Assembly: GCA_949318235.1 (NCBI GenBank) | Contig: OX439135.1 | Coordinates: forward strand, 27,474,587-27,538,586 | From: Ecdyonurus torrentis | Taxonomy: Eukaryota; Arthropoda; Insecta; Ephemeroptera; Heptageniidae | Length of the DNA: 64,000 nucleotides | Reading direction: 5' to 3' | Shown: piece after piece, positions 34,107-44,921 of the stretch | Position numbering within the stretch: the stretch's first letter is position 1 | Layout: each line of letters begins with the position of its first letter | Notes under the pieces: generated by a model | What the model was told of the DNA's origin: nothing | Databases searched by the model: none | What the model saw: only the letters and a program-made list of their open reading frames with translations | Program-made: the position numbers and the translations under genes

Positions 34107-35126
34107 TACATACAGCTAGAGATGGCTCACATTACATAATGCTAACTGAACTAAGTGCATACATACATATACAGTATGTACATTGAGTACATACATACGT
34201 ACAGTACATGCAAATGCATACATACAGTACTGTACAGTACGTAAAACTCGATTTTGTTGGGTGTGTGTACGCCGTATATTCTTTACCAATGAATATAGAC
34301 AAGTTAAAATAATCATCCTGCGTATGTACATAATATATACTGTATGCACTTATGCTGTGTGATTTTGATAGAGACACACCAAGTGACAGAAAACCAAAAA
34401 ATACCAAATAACCTCTCATTCATTTACCTTAGTATATTCATTGTTTACACTTCAATTTTTCTATGACGGAGTGCTTATCTAGCTGCTACGCCTAGTAAAA
34501 TCACTGCATCTCAAAATACAAAAGAGCACACAAAGTAATAGTCCTTTTTAATAACATTTCTCTATGTAAAATGTAAATACTTCCCGTATTTGTAGATCAC
34601 AGGTTAATCAAAGACGATTTTTCTGCAGCAGCGAGTTTGTTTATTTTTGAATCACTGTTGCAGAAAACCGAGGTACTTGCCGTAAATCACATATTTATAG
34701 TACTATTTTACACATTTACTTGCAGTAAAAAGTGATAGCGACTTCACAATATGTTTAACTTTAATTTTATAACATAAATTCACGTCCCGATTGCAAAAAT
34801 GTTGATTTTTTACTGTGATAACTCCGCCCACCGGAATTTCATATGGCTTTTGTTTCAGGCGGGAAAAAATTTTCATTTAAAACCACTTTTTTGTGACATC
34901 TTACTCGATTCAAAACAAGATATGGCAAAATGTTTTAGCGCAGTTAAATTTTGCAATATTTTACTAGAAATAATTAAAATTTGATCTTAAAAAGTGCCTT
35001 AATCGCCCATTTGTTTACATGTTAAATTACCCTTTGTTTACATTTTTGCACCCAAATCAAGATGGCCACCTAATTTAGGGGTAAAAGTTTGTTTACTTTT
35101 CAAAAAGCGACTTTTGGGAAAGGTCT

Positions 35127-37477
35127 ATTGGGATAGAAAGTTGCGGTTTTGAAAGAAAGTAATGCAAAACGCTTTTTAGAACTAAATTCACATCTAGAAA
35201 CACAATTGAGAAAAAAAAAATTTCAAAAAAAATGTGTTTTTCAGATTTTGCAAACGATTTTTGATGTTATCTCAGAAACTAATAATGCTACAGACCTGCG
35301 GTTTGAACTCTAATGTATCACTTTGAATTGTCTTATAAAAAGTTTATTACACTTGAGTCGTAAAAAATAAAACTTTCTCAGTTTGTGAGAATTTTATTGT
35401 TTTCAGTTGAAGTCTATAGCATTGTAGCCCATATGAAGAAAAAAAGTTTGTAACTCGAGTTCTAATTGAGATAGAAAGTTGCGGTTTTGAAATAAAGTGA
35501 TGCAAATAGCTCTATAGTACTAAATGCATCTCTAGAAACAAATTTGAAAAAAAATAATTTTTCCAAAAAAATTGTGTTTTTCAGATTTTGAATACGATTT
35601 TTGATGATATATCAGAAACTAATAATGCTACAGACTTGCGGTTTGAACTCAAATGTATCACTTTGAATTGTCTAATAAAAAGTTTTTTACACTTAAGTCG
35701 TAAAAAATAAAACTTTCTCAATTTTTGAGAATTTAATTGTTTTCAGTTGAAGTCTATAGCCTTGTAGCCCAAATGAAGAAAAAAAAGTTTGTTACTCGAG
35801 TTCTAATTGAGATAGAAAGTTGCGGTTTTGAAATAAAGTGATGCAAAACGCTCAATAGTACTAAATGCAACTCTAGTAACAAATTGGAAAAAAATAATTT
35901 TTCCAAAAAAATTGTGTTTTTCAGATTTTGAAAACCGATTTTTGATGATATCTTAGAAACTAATAATGCAACAGACTTGCGGTTTGAACTGAAATGTATC
36001 ACTTTGAATTGTCTTATGAAAAGTTTATTACACTTTAGTCACAAAAAATAAAACTTTCTCTTTTTTTGAGAATTTTAGTATTTTCAGTTGAAGTCTATAG
36101 CATTGTAGCCCATATGAAGAAAATAAATTTTTAACTCGAGTTCTTATTGAGATAGAAAGTTGCGGTTTTGAAATAAAGTGTTGTAAAACGCTCTATAGTA
36201 CTAAATTCACATCTAGAAACAAAATTGAGAAAAATAATTTTTCAAAAAAAATTGTGTTTTTCAGATTCTGAAAACGATTTTTGACGATATCTTAGACTCT
36301 TATAATGCTACAGACTTGCGGTTTGAACTCAAATGTATCACTTTGAATTGTCTTATAAAAAGTATATTACACTTGAGTCGTAAAAAATAAAACTTTCTCA
36401 GTTTGTGAGAATTTTATTGTTTTCAGTTGAAGTCTATAGCATTGTTGCCCATATGAAGAAAAAAAGTTTGTAATTCGAGTTCTAATTGAGATAGAAAGTT
36501 GTGGTTTTGAAATAAAGTCATGGAAAACACTCTATAGTACTAAATTCACATCTAGAAACAAAATTGAGAAAAAAAATTTTTCAAAAAAAATGTGTTTTTC
36601 AGATTTTGAAAATGATTTTTAATGTTATCTCAGAAACTAATAATGCTACAGACTTGCGGTTTGAACTCTAATGTATCACTTTGAACTGTCTTATGAAAAA
36701 TTTATTACACTTTAGTCACACAAAATAAAACTTTCTCTGTTTTTGAGAATTTAAGTATTTTCTTACCGAAGTCTATAGCATTGTTGCCCATATAAAGAAA
36801 AAAAAAGTTTTTAACTCGAGTTCTTAATTTGATAGAAAGTTGCGGTTTTGAAATAAAGTGATGCAAAACGCTTTATAGTACTAAATGCAACTCTAGAAAC
36901 AAATTTGAAAAAAATTATTTTTCACAAAAAATTGTGTTTTTCACATTCTGAAAACGATTTTTGATGATATCTCAAAAACTAATAATGCTACAGACTTGCG
37001 GTTTGAACTAAAATGTATCACTGTGAATTATCTTTTGAAAAGTTTATTACACTTTAGTCGCATAAAATAAAACTTTTTCAGTTTTTAAGAATTTATGTAT
37101 TTTCTTACCAAAGTCTATAGCATTGTAGCCCATATGAAGAAAAAAAAATTAGTAACTCGAGTTCTAATTGAGATAGAAAGTTGCGGTTTTGAATTGAAGT
37201 GATGCAAAACGCTCTATAGTACTAAATGCAACTCTAGAAAAATAAATTGAAAAAAATAATTTTTCCAAAAAATTTGTGCTTTTCAGATTCTGAAAACGAT
37301 TTTTGATTATATCTCAGAAACTAATAATGCTACAGATTTGCGGTTTAAACTCAAATGTATTACTTTGAATTGTCTTATGAAAAGTTTATTACACTTAAGT
37401 TGTAAAAAATAAAATTTTCTCAGTTTGTGAGAATTTTATTGTTTTCAGTTGAAGTCTATAGCATTGTAGCCCATATG
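35127..37477 (+). repeat. Satellite II array, second block
   Basis: About seven monomers of the same 340-bp family and orientation as before the palindrome, with the usual landmarks (CATTGTAGCCCATATGAAG, CTACAGACTTGCGG). The block ends at CCCATATG, the exact target site of the Maverick insertion. Confidence 0.94.
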
Positions 37478-37860
37478 AGTAGTATAGGTATGCCGATTCT
37501 ATCCTGTGAATGTTGTTTTTTTTAGAGTACAAGTTCACAAACTTTTCTAACTTGTAAGTCCAAGTTGAACAAAAGTTGTTTTTTTCTAAGTCCAAGTTGA
37601 ACTTAAGTTGGATTATTCTTGAAAAAAAATTTGGATTTTTCTAAGTTCAAGTTGAAAAAATTACATTTTTAAAGTACAAGTTCACAAACTTTTCTAAGTA
37701 CAAGTTAATAAAAATTGGATTTTGTTTAAGTACAAGTTTACAAATTTTTCTAAGTAAAAGTTTAAAAAAGTTGGATTATGTTAAAGTACAAGTTCACAAA
37801 CTTTTCTAAGTACAAGTTTAAAAAAGTTGGATTTTGTCAGAGTATAAGTTCACTTAATTT
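37478..37860. repeat. Maverick left terminal inverted repeat and adjoining short repeats
   Basis: The first about 260 bp match the opposite strand of 44660-44921. Within it and just beyond, a motif AAGTACAAGTTCACAAACTT / TAAGTCCAAGTTGAACAAAAG recurs every 35-50 bp, at least six times. The first TIR base set carries an extra AGT compared with the right end. No genes. Confidence 0.8.
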
Positions 37861-38166
37861 TTCTTGAAATTATACAAAGAGGTTGGAGGAGAAGTTGGAA
37901 GAGGTGGGAGGGGGGAGGAGGGGGGGATATTACGTATATTAGTTCTAATAAAAAATATTGTTTTTAAAAAGTATATCATTCGTTAGAATAAATTATTTAA
38001 AATTAAACCTACCTGATTTGATAACAATACCCCTTCCTTTGCCCCTCCCACCCCCCCCCCCCACAAAATGTACCATATGTTTTCTAAAAGTGGTATATAT
38101 AAGAGAGAAAATATAGTATATATGAAAAACTATAAACATTTACTTGACAATTCTTTTCGAGCAACA
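37861..38166. other. Non-coding AT-rich stretch with G and C runs
   Basis: About 300 bp with a purine-rich G tract (37885-37927) and a C13 run near 38050. No reading frame or repeat family was recognised. It may contain the promoter of the acidic gene that follows. Confidence 0.4.
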
Positions 38167-38512
38167 ATGTTCAGACCGAAGTTAATGTTTTTTTGATGAA
38201 GAAGGTGAGGTTTTTGTTAAAACTTGGAATGCTGCATATTATGTTTCTGCAGATATTCCTAATGGTGTTAAGAGTATGATATGTTTCTTACCTGAAGGAA
38301 TAATGTTTGCTGAAGAGCAAGAGCTTAGAGAAAGAGTAGAAAATTTATCTTTATCGAGTGATGAGGAAGATGAAGATGAAGAAGATAATATCGACTCTGG
38401 TATCGAAGATTGTGAACAAGAAGATACACAAGATGAAAGTTTCACGGAAGAAAATGTTCACGTTGTCAACCTAGACAGCTTTCTAACCATAGATGGAGCT
38501 ACTTTGGTTTAG
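38167..38512 (+). pseudogene. Maverick-encoded acidic protein, unknown function (one frameshift)
   Basis: An ATG at 38167 leads into a frame that shifts by one base at a seven-T run (about 38191) and continues to a TAG at 38510-38512. Its middle part has VFVKTWNAAYYVSADIPNGV, then ICFLPEGIMFAEE, and then a strongly acidic stretch (SSDEEDEDEEDNIDSGIEDC). About 114 residues. No domain recognised. Acidic C-terminal tails are common in regulatory and chromatin-interacting proteins, but no function can be given. It lies at the left end of the Maverick, in the same orientation as the BIR-like gene that follows. Confidence 0.55.
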
Positions 38513-38744
38513 AGTTTGGCTCTTAGAAGGGGGGGGGGTTAAGGGAGGTTAGAAAAAGTTGGAAAAGAGAGGGAAGGGGGTGATTTTTTAATTAAAAAAA
38601 TTGAGGGAGGTGCTTATATTTTAATTATGGATTAAGAGTGGGGAGGGAGGGGGACATATGGAAAAGCACTATATTAAGAAGTAGCAGTTTATTCTAATAC
38701 ATAGACTATTGTTTGTTAACGGCAAGTTACTATATTTTTTTAAA

Positions 38745-39068
38745 ATGTCCAATAGAGGCATGTTTCATCTTGACCCTAGAGATCGTTCAGTTATGTTGAC
38801 TTGCGATTGTGAATGTGAAGGTGGGAGATATGATTCTTCAAGTTATAAATACTTTAAGCTTGAATATGAGCGTATTTTATCTTTCCCAAGATATTCCATA
38901 CCTTATAGACTTGAGACTATAAGAGATCTAGCAAGGTATGGATGTGAATGGAAATACGATAGCAGTTTATTAGCTTATGTGCAGTGTGCATTTTGTAATT
39001 TAAAAATAGAAGATTTTAATCCGACTAGCTTAGCAACTATTGAACTTTGTGTTATATCTTTGTTCTGA
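38745..39068 (+). CDS. BIR-like (IAP repeat) small protein in the Maverick, C-terminus incomplete
   Basis: ATG at 38745, 107 codons. Residues about 40-90 resemble a baculovirus-IAP repeat: YERILSFPRYS (Arg and Phe of the first helix), LARYGCEWKYD (the Gly turn), and VQCAFCNLKIEDFNP with the two zinc-binding Cys (CxxC) and an aromatic residue after them. The usual His and third Cys that complete the zinc site are not seen before the stop, so the domain is truncated or frameshifted; another frame stays open past the stop but has no fitting His-Cys. BIR proteins bind caspases or IAP antagonists and are carried by several insect DNA viruses. The assignment here rests on one motif set. It converges on the polymerase remnant, 39 bp away. 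Confidence 0.5.
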   Translation: MSNRGMFHLDPRDRSVMLTCDCECEGGRYDSSSYKYFKLEYERILSFPRYSIPYRLETIRDLARYGCEWKYDSSLLAYVQCAFCNLKIEDFNPTSLATIELCVISLF

Positions 39069-39107
39069 ACAATTAATAGATCTAGATGTGTTTCTCTACT
39101 CTCACCT

Positions 39108-40499
39108 TCATAAATATACTTCATTTTCTAAATCTAAGCTGAATATTTTGATAGAAATATTTTTATTTGTTCTCATAAACTTTTTTAATTGAGATATGGA
39201 AGTTGGATAGGATACACAAGTAAAATTTATATTGTGATTTAGCTGAGCCAAGTAATTTATATTGCTAAGATTCCTTGTAATACACGATTTCGAACTTAAA
39301 GTTTTATTTCTTTCAACACTTTCCTTTAACAATAATTTTTTTCTTAAATTGTAATTATATCTAGCTAATATCGCCCACTTAAAGCATTCCTGATATTTTT
39401 TGTTAACAGGATTGATTGTTGCTTTTTTATGTTCAATTTTTGTTGGTAGACTTAAATAAGATCCTGCTCTTATTTTATTACTTTTATTACTGCGAATATG
39501 TAATACCCCAATATTATGTAATGTCCATCCAGATTTGCTTATTATCTTAGTCTCTAATTCAAACACTATTTTGTCAAAAGCAGGCGTTAATATCTCATCT
39601 AAGTTAGAACTAAAAGAAAATTCATATGGTTTACTGTAAAATCTAAAAACTGTTTCTTCTAAGTGAACAGTCATAAATCCACATTCAAGTACAAAATTTA
39701 CTTTTAAACCTGTTTTATTATTTAATTCTGATATAAGTAATCGTTTTAAATTTGGTCTTCTTAATTCTAAATATTGTCTAACATTGCTTATGTCTGTATC
39801 ATTAGAAATTATAACATTTGACAAATACTGAATGAAAGAATGATTTATTACTTTTGTATTAGGGTCTAGATTTTTTGTGTCACCAACGTTGTTAAAAAGA
39901 GGGCCTCCGATGTTTTTCTTGTTCTCGATCGATTTCAAATGCATCTGACGATGGCGTTCCAAGCTTGCTTTCTGAACATATGTCTTATCGCAGAATTCAC
40001 ATTGAAGATTTTTTGGTTTGCAATCTAAGAACATAAGAATTGTATATTTTCAGTATAAAACTATAAAATTATTTAATTTTTTAATAATGATATTTAAAAT
40101 ATTATTTTTATTTACCTCTTATCACTGGACCACCACCAGTCTGCTGGTTTAGTCCACCAAGACCACTTGTAGATGGTGTTTGATTTTCGACGGTACAAGT
40201 TTTGTTGACAGATGGTTCATTCTCATTAAGGATTGCAGCAGCGTCATTAGCGTTGCACGGCTGTTTTTCATCTTCAAAATCATCAGAGTCATCGCTAATA
40301 TCTGAATAGATGGTGGAAACAGCCTGCTTTTGTAGATCTGTTTTTAACTTCTTAGGAGAAGCGGTTATTGCTGGAATTTGATTTTTTTTGAAGTGTTCTC
40401 ATTAGCGGATGTAACGTTTGACATTGATGGTTGCTCCAAAATACTTTGAGTTTTCAAAGATTTTATAGACTTCGTCACCTCAGAATAAGAATGTCGTAT
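39108..40499 (-). pseudogene. Maverick protein-primed DNA polymerase B, N-terminal part only
   Basis: Two exons on the minus strand: 40116-40499 and 39108-40024, joined across a 91-bp intron (GTAAAT...TTCTTAG). The first exon is Ser/Asp rich and has a one-base slip in an eight-A run (about 40382-40389). The second begins with a C2H2 zinc finger (LQCEFCDKTYVQKASLERHR) and continues with SGWTLHNIGVLHIRS, RAGSYLSLPTKIEHKKATIN and a segment up to LDLENEVYL. This series matches the N-terminal region that precedes the polymerase of Maverick-type elements in animals. The exonuclease and palm motifs (family B) are absent after the TGA at 39108-39110, so the catalytic part has been lost by internal deletion. 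Confidence 0.65.
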
Positions 40500-41230
40500 C
40501 TACCAACATGTGCAAACCGAGATAATCGACCCTAAAGTCAAAATTTGGTTTGCACTTATATGTGTATTTATATTACAGAAAAATAAGTTTAGGTGCATGT
40601 TAGGTTAACTAACCCTAACTTTTTTCTAAAAAATGAAAACTTTTAAACAACCTCTTCAACCCTAAATTTAGGGTAGAAAATTTCACTTGCCACAATATAA
40701 CTCTGAAATTTCAATACTGTTCAGAATAGTATTGTCGTAACTGAAAATTAATTCAGGTATTTGCGATACAAAATTTTAAACCACCTGAACATGATTTAAT
40801 ACCCTAAACATGAAATTTTGACAAAATTTTTGACCCCCTCTACCACCCACTTTACCCCCACCCCTTTTCTAAAATTTAAATTAACATTGAAACTTTTCAC
40901 TGATTTATCTCAGGTGTTTTTAATTTTTGAACTGTTTAATGTCAATGAAAACTTTTGTTTGAGATTCAAAAATAAAAAATAAAAAATTCAAAAAAAAATA
41001 AATTTTTTTAAAAAATCAAAATTTGGAACTTTTTGAAAAAAAAGTTTTTGCAATAATTTGTCTCATGCAATGGGGAGTTCAAAAAACATAACTCTAGAGA
41101 CGTGATTTTTTTCAAAATTATCAACTGAAAAAAAAATTGGCACCTCAAATCAATTAACAAATAATTAAAATTAAATTAGATGAAATAAAAAAATTAAAAT
41201 TTTTGTCTTTGAATCGTACTAGGGTAATTT
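40500..41230. other. Non-coding spacer in the Maverick
   Basis: About 730 bp of AT-rich sequence with C-rich patches (CCCCCTCTACCACCCACTTT near 40842) and A runs. No reading frame, repeat or RNA gene recognised; probably intron or spacer between the serine-rich exon and the polymerase exons. Confidence 0.45.
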
Positions 41231-42090
41231 TTAAAAGAATTTTGGCGGGTCTAACTCATTTGTTTTGAAAATGTCAGTTACGACATTCTTATTCTGAGGT
41301 GACGACTTAACAGATGATTTTGAAGTGTCATTTGCACTTGAAGAAACGGTCCTGCGTCTGTTGCTGTATGTACCACTTCTAGCTCTTTTGGATTTTTTAA
41401 TGCGTTTATTGTTTTTACGATTTTTATATCTTTTAACACTTCGACCGCAGTCAGAGACATTGCTGCTGTCAGAGCTGTTAATGCATCCTGAACTGCGTTT
41501 GCGGCTAGAACCACTCCTAGAGCTGTTGGACCCACTTCTTGAGCTGCCGGAGCTACTTCCCGAGCTGCTGGAGCCACTTTCGGAGCTGCTGGAGCCACTT
41601 TCGGAGCTGCTGGAGTTACTTCCAGAAGTGCTGGAGCTACTGCTACAACCCCTTCCAGAGCCTATGTCGGAGTCACTTTTGTGTGAAGAACCTTTCCTGA
41701 TATTAACTGAAGTAATGTTGTTTTCGGATTCAGAATCACTGATTTCCATTTCCACTTTAATTTTTTGCAGAACTACTGTTTCTTGTTGTTCAGGATTGAT
41801 AGAATCAGAAGAGACGCAAAATTTCTCATTAATAACTTCTAAGTCAAAATCAATATATTCTTGATCACTTTCTCGCATCTCATTGTTAAATTGTTCAGGA
41901 ACGTCCATGTTCACTATATCTGACGTCACTTCTTAAGCGTAATTTTGAGATGTTTCGATGAGATCACCTCCAAAGTACTCGTTTGAAGTTGAAGTTGAAG
42001 GCTTACTTATAAGCTACTTCTTAATTGAGATGAATTTATTTTTTTTAACTTCATCACTTTCATCAGTGTTCTTTGTTGTTTTTGATTGAT
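41231..42090 (-). pseudogene. Maverick serine-rich, basic-tailed protein exon
   Basis: The frame runs on the minus strand from a splice acceptor (TGTTTAAG at about 42091) to a TAA at 41231, with two in-frame stops (TAG at 42014-42016 and TAA at 41933-41935). After the second stop 232 codons are open, with an ATG at 41908. It has an acidic part (SDQEYIDFDLEVINE), a Ser/Gly tract of about 60 residues, and a basic cluster (RYKNRKNNKRIKKSKRARSG). The Ser tract makes spurious long frames on the plus strand. No domain recognised. The acceptor is in phase with the donor of the small exon at 42300-42357, so it is probably an internal exon of one larger minus-strand gene. Confidence 0.5.
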
Positions 42091-42299
42091 CTTAAACATA
42101 ACAAAGGGTAAAAAATGTATTAAAATATTGAATGAGCTAACAAAAAAAAGGGTTTTATATATAAAAATACTAATCAATATAAAATCGTAAGTATGAATTT
42201 ACATAAATATTGAATTTAAAATCATAAAATACTTTAATTCAAGTTATTTTTGTTTGGAATGTTTTTAGCAAACAATTAGCTTAAAAAAATATAACTCAC

Positions 42300-42357
42300 C
42301 ATCGATAAGAGTAACAGAATTCCCAGGAACTGGTTGCTGAATGACACTTATTCGACG
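42300..42357 (-). pseudogene. Small upstream exon of the serine-rich gene
   Basis: 58 bp between a TTACAG acceptor and a GTGAGT donor; encodes RRISVIQQPVPGNSVTLID and one split base. The split codon completes as Asp with the serine-rich exon. The peptide looks like real coding sequence, but the exon is very short. Confidence 0.4.
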
Positions 42358-42419
42358 CTGTAATTTTAGTTACGAATTTAAAAAAATCTAACAATTTTTT
42401 ATGGTTATTTTTGTAGTAC

Positions 42420-42491
42420 CTGCAGATTTTTGAAGATTGTTGGCATGTTTTCGCTTCATCTCTAGCTGTGTTTTGCCATCGTTTTCAGATG
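42420..42491 (-). pseudogene. Small upstream exon (basic peptide)
   Basis: 72 bp between TTATCAG and GTACTA; encodes SENDGKTQLEMKRKHANNLQ and a few further residues. It joins the exon ending at 43430 in phase (a split Ser codon), but is one base out of phase with the next exon at 42357, so a slip has occurred or the splice site differs. Confidence 0.35.
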
Positions 42492-42539
42492 CTGATAACA
42501 AATATTTGTCAAGTTTTTATTTCTTAGATACTCGTTTTA

Positions 42540-43375
42540 AGAGACACAATAGAGGGAGGAGGGGATCCTGAAGTCCAAGTAACTTTTTTTATACTTATAA
42601 ATGCACCAACTCAAAGTATATTTTTTAAAACCTTATTTATAAAGATATAAGAAATTTGGGGGGGGGGGTTGTAATTTTTTTTTTCAAAGTTCAAGTGACT
42701 TTTAATATACTTATAAATGAACCAACTCAAAGTATATTTTTTAAAAGTCAATTTATAAAGATATAAGAAAATTGGGGGGGGGGGGGATAGTGTAAAAAAA
42801 AATCTTAAAGTCCAAGTGACTTTCTATATACTATAAATGAACCAACTCAAAGTATATTTATTAAAACTAAATTTATAAAGATTTAAGAAATTTAGGGAAG
42901 GGGGGTGTAAAAAAAATTTCAAAGTCCAAGTGACTTTCTTTATACTTTAAATGAACCAACTCAAAGTATATTTTTTAAAACCTTATTTATAAAGATATAA
43001 GAAATTTGGGGGGGGGGGTACATTTTTTTTTTCAAAGTTCAAGTGACTTTCTATATACTTTAAATGAACCAACTCAAAGTATATTTTTTAAAACGCAATT
43101 TATAAAGATATATGAAATTTGGGGGGGGGGGTGTAAAAAAATTCAAAGTCCAAGTGACTTTCTATATACTTATAAATGAACCAATTCAAAGTATATTTTT
43201 TAAAATTTAATTTATAAAGACATAAGAAATTTGGGGGGGGGGGGGAAGGGTGTAGAAAAAAATTCAAAGTCCAAGTGACTTTCAATATACTTATAAATGA
43301 ACAAACTCGAAGTATATTTTTTTAAACTCAATTTATAAAAATATAAAAAAATTAGGGGGGGGGGTACACAACATT
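42540..43375. repeat. Tandem repeat of about 120 bp with a G run in each unit
   Basis: Seven units of roughly 115-125 bp inside the Maverick. Each has CAAAGTCCAAGTGACTTT, TATACTTATAAATGAACCAA, CTCAAAGTATATTTTTTAAA and ends ATAAGAAATTTGGGG with 4 to 13 consecutive G. Length of the G run varies unit to unit. Non-coding. Confidence 0.9.
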
Positions 43376-43429
43376 TTTTATACATAACATCAAATTTTAA
43401 TAAAGTATGAATAACAAAATATAACTTAC

Positions 43430-43783
43430 ATAAGTCTATTATCTCGTAAACCGTAGGTTGTTTTGATATCTTGCTTGGAGGAGGTCCGTCCCACCCGTAG
43501 CGTATTAACTCTTCGTAGCGTGTCAGGATTTCAGGAGCAGGTTCAGAATCAATTTCAATGTAAAACTGAAGACCTTTTTCAAGAAATTTTTACTGTAGTC
43601 GTCAAGTTTGGAGTGTTTTTCGTTATTTTTACTAACTTTTTTAAAGTACACATAACTCAGGCTCGATTCTACTACTCCTTTAAAAAAATCACTAACCATA
43701 TTGTTTTTTGTGATCATTTTCGAAATAGCCACAATACGATTAGGAGATTCAGTAGAAACGTCGATGCATGTGCAGATGCACAT
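43430..43783 (-). pseudogene. Minus-strand coding remnant at the right end of the Maverick
   Basis: On the minus strand a frame with ESPNRIVAISKMITKNN and SKNNEKHSKLDDYSK shifts by one base near 43600 and continues as YIEIDSEPAPEILTRYEE, IRYGWDGPPPSK and QPTVYEIIDL, ending at a GTAAGT donor (43429-43424). It connects in phase to the small exon at 42420-42491. No domain identified; it is probably the first exon of the same multi-exon gene. An overlapping plus-strand frame (43463-43951) appears to be an antisense shadow. Confidence 0.4.
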
Positions 43784-43951
43784 GCAATCAAAGATTGGTT
43801 AACCATTGCAAAGCTCACTTGTTTAACAAAACGTAAGAAAAGCAGAACAAATATCGCAGGCTCAGTATACTCGTGTAGACAAGAGTGTACTGTGGATAAT
43901 AGAACCAAAATAGAAATGATTATGTACTTTTTCCCTCCCTTAAAAATATAA

Positions 43952-44660
43952 TTTTTCTCCTACCCTGAGAAATATTGAACAACCATTGGTCTGAGACGCC
44001 ATTTTCTTTTACCGACCAATACAAAAATTTTATTTTTAAGTTTAACCAATCAGTTAAGAGATAGATCATAGTTTTAAAAATATTTATTTTACCCTGAGAG
44101 ATGCTACCCTCTGTATGTAAAAATTCGCCCTTTGTCTGAGAAACAAAATACTGTTGTGTACGATTAAAGGTAAAGCAGGTAGCGAGTAGATAAAGTTTAA
44201 TCAAAAACATCCCTTAGGTTGCATAACCGTATTTTTATATTTTATGATTGCGTGAGAAAATATGCAGTGACTAGCGAAAACAGAAAGGTTATAAAAAAAT
44301 GACCGCACATTTAAAAGTATTTATTTATCTTATATACTCCATCTCTTTCTCTCTCTCTCTTTCTATCACTTTTTACCTAACTATCTATCTATCTTATGTT
44401 TTAACAGAAAGAGGTAAAAGTTTTAGTTGATATACAATATAAAGCGAACTGTATATAATGATTTCTTTTCATTATATGTAATTTTTACCCTTGTACTAAT
44501 AAAAGGAATTTTTTTTTTATTTTAAAATATTTTCCTTTTTTCTCCCTCTATTTATTATATTCTATATAAGTCAACCGCATACCTTAAAGCCTGAGAAAAA
44601 TATTTCCTATCAACTTTAAAGATAAAACAAAAAAAAGTAAGAAAATAAACTTTATGAAAT
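43952..44660. other. Non-coding right part of the Maverick
   Basis: About 700 bp of AT-rich sequence with a CT-rich microsatellite (44341-44380, CTCTTTCTCTCTCTC type followed by ATCT units). No reading frame with domain content and no repeat family recognised. Confidence 0.45.
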
Positions 44661-44921
44661 ATTGTTTAAATTCGTAAACAAACTTCAATTTTTTTTAAAC
44701 TTATACTTAGAAAAGTTTGTGAACTTGTACTTTAAAATTTTTAACCTTTTATTCAACTTGAACTTAGAAAAGTCCAACTTTTATTCAAGAATAATCCAAC
44801 TTAAGTTCAACTTGGACTTAGAAAAAAACAACTTTTGTTCAACTTGGACTTAGAAAAGTTTGTGAACTTGTACTCTAAAAAAAAACCAACATTCACAGGA
44901 TAGAATCGGCATACCTATACT
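44660..44921. repeat. Maverick right terminal inverted repeat
   Basis: Inverse of the first 260 bp of the element; ends CGGCATACCTATACT next to CATATG. It carries the same iterated AAGTTTGTGAACTTGTAC / TCAACTTGGACTTAGAAAA motifs as the left copy. Confidence 0.82.

Larger units (their letters stand above)
29811..35126. repeat. 5.3-kb near-perfect palindrome (inverted repeat, arms about 2.6 kb) in satellite II
   Basis: The left end (AAACCTTTCCTAAAAGTTGC) and the right end read on the other strand (AGACCTTTCCCAAAAGTCGC) begin two arms that mirror each other for about 2.6 kb, with few mismatches and indels. The centre is near 32469, inside a loop of about 75 bp bounded by (GA)22 and (CT)12. Satellite II is interrupted at GAGTTCTAAT and resumes at ATTGGGATAG, so it behaves as one insertion, perhaps with a 2-bp duplication (AT or TA). 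No transposase or other protein is encoded; reading frames occur in mirrored pairs. It may be a foldback-type element or an inverted duplication of a non-autonomous element. Nested MITEs are mirrored too, so they pre-date formation of the palindrome. Confidence 0.92.
37478..44921. mobile_element. Maverick/Polinton element, internally deleted, 7.4 kb
   Basis: Flanked by a perfect 6-bp direct repeat CATATG (37472-37477 and 44922-44927), part of the normal satellite II motif GCCCATATGAAG. The termini begin with AGT: left AGTAGTATAGGTATGCCG, right (opposite strand) AGTATAGGTATGCCG. The terminal inverted repeats extend about 260 bp and contain iterated AAGTACAAGTTCACAAACTT motifs. AG-starting long terminal repeats with a 6-bp target duplication are diagnostic of Maverick/Polinton elements, and a protein-primed DNA polymerase N-terminal region is present. 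Full elements are 15-20 kb with integrase, ATPase, protease and capsid genes; none of these was found, so this copy is a defective derivative. Host-virus role cannot be inferred from this copy. Confidence 0.88.

Noticed and set aside
29811..35126. Maverick-type element for the 5.3-kb palindrome
   Set aside because: No 6-bp target duplication, termini do not start with AG followed by long tandem motifs, and no viral-type gene is present.
41325..41864. 179-codon leucine/proline-rich plus-strand frame
   Set aside because: It is the antisense of the serine codon tract of the minus-strand exon; composition is explained by complementing TCN/AGN codons.
43463..43951. 162-codon plus-strand frame at the right end of the Maverick
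   Set aside because: The minus strand has better coding character and splice sites over the same bases; the plus-strand frame has no domain.
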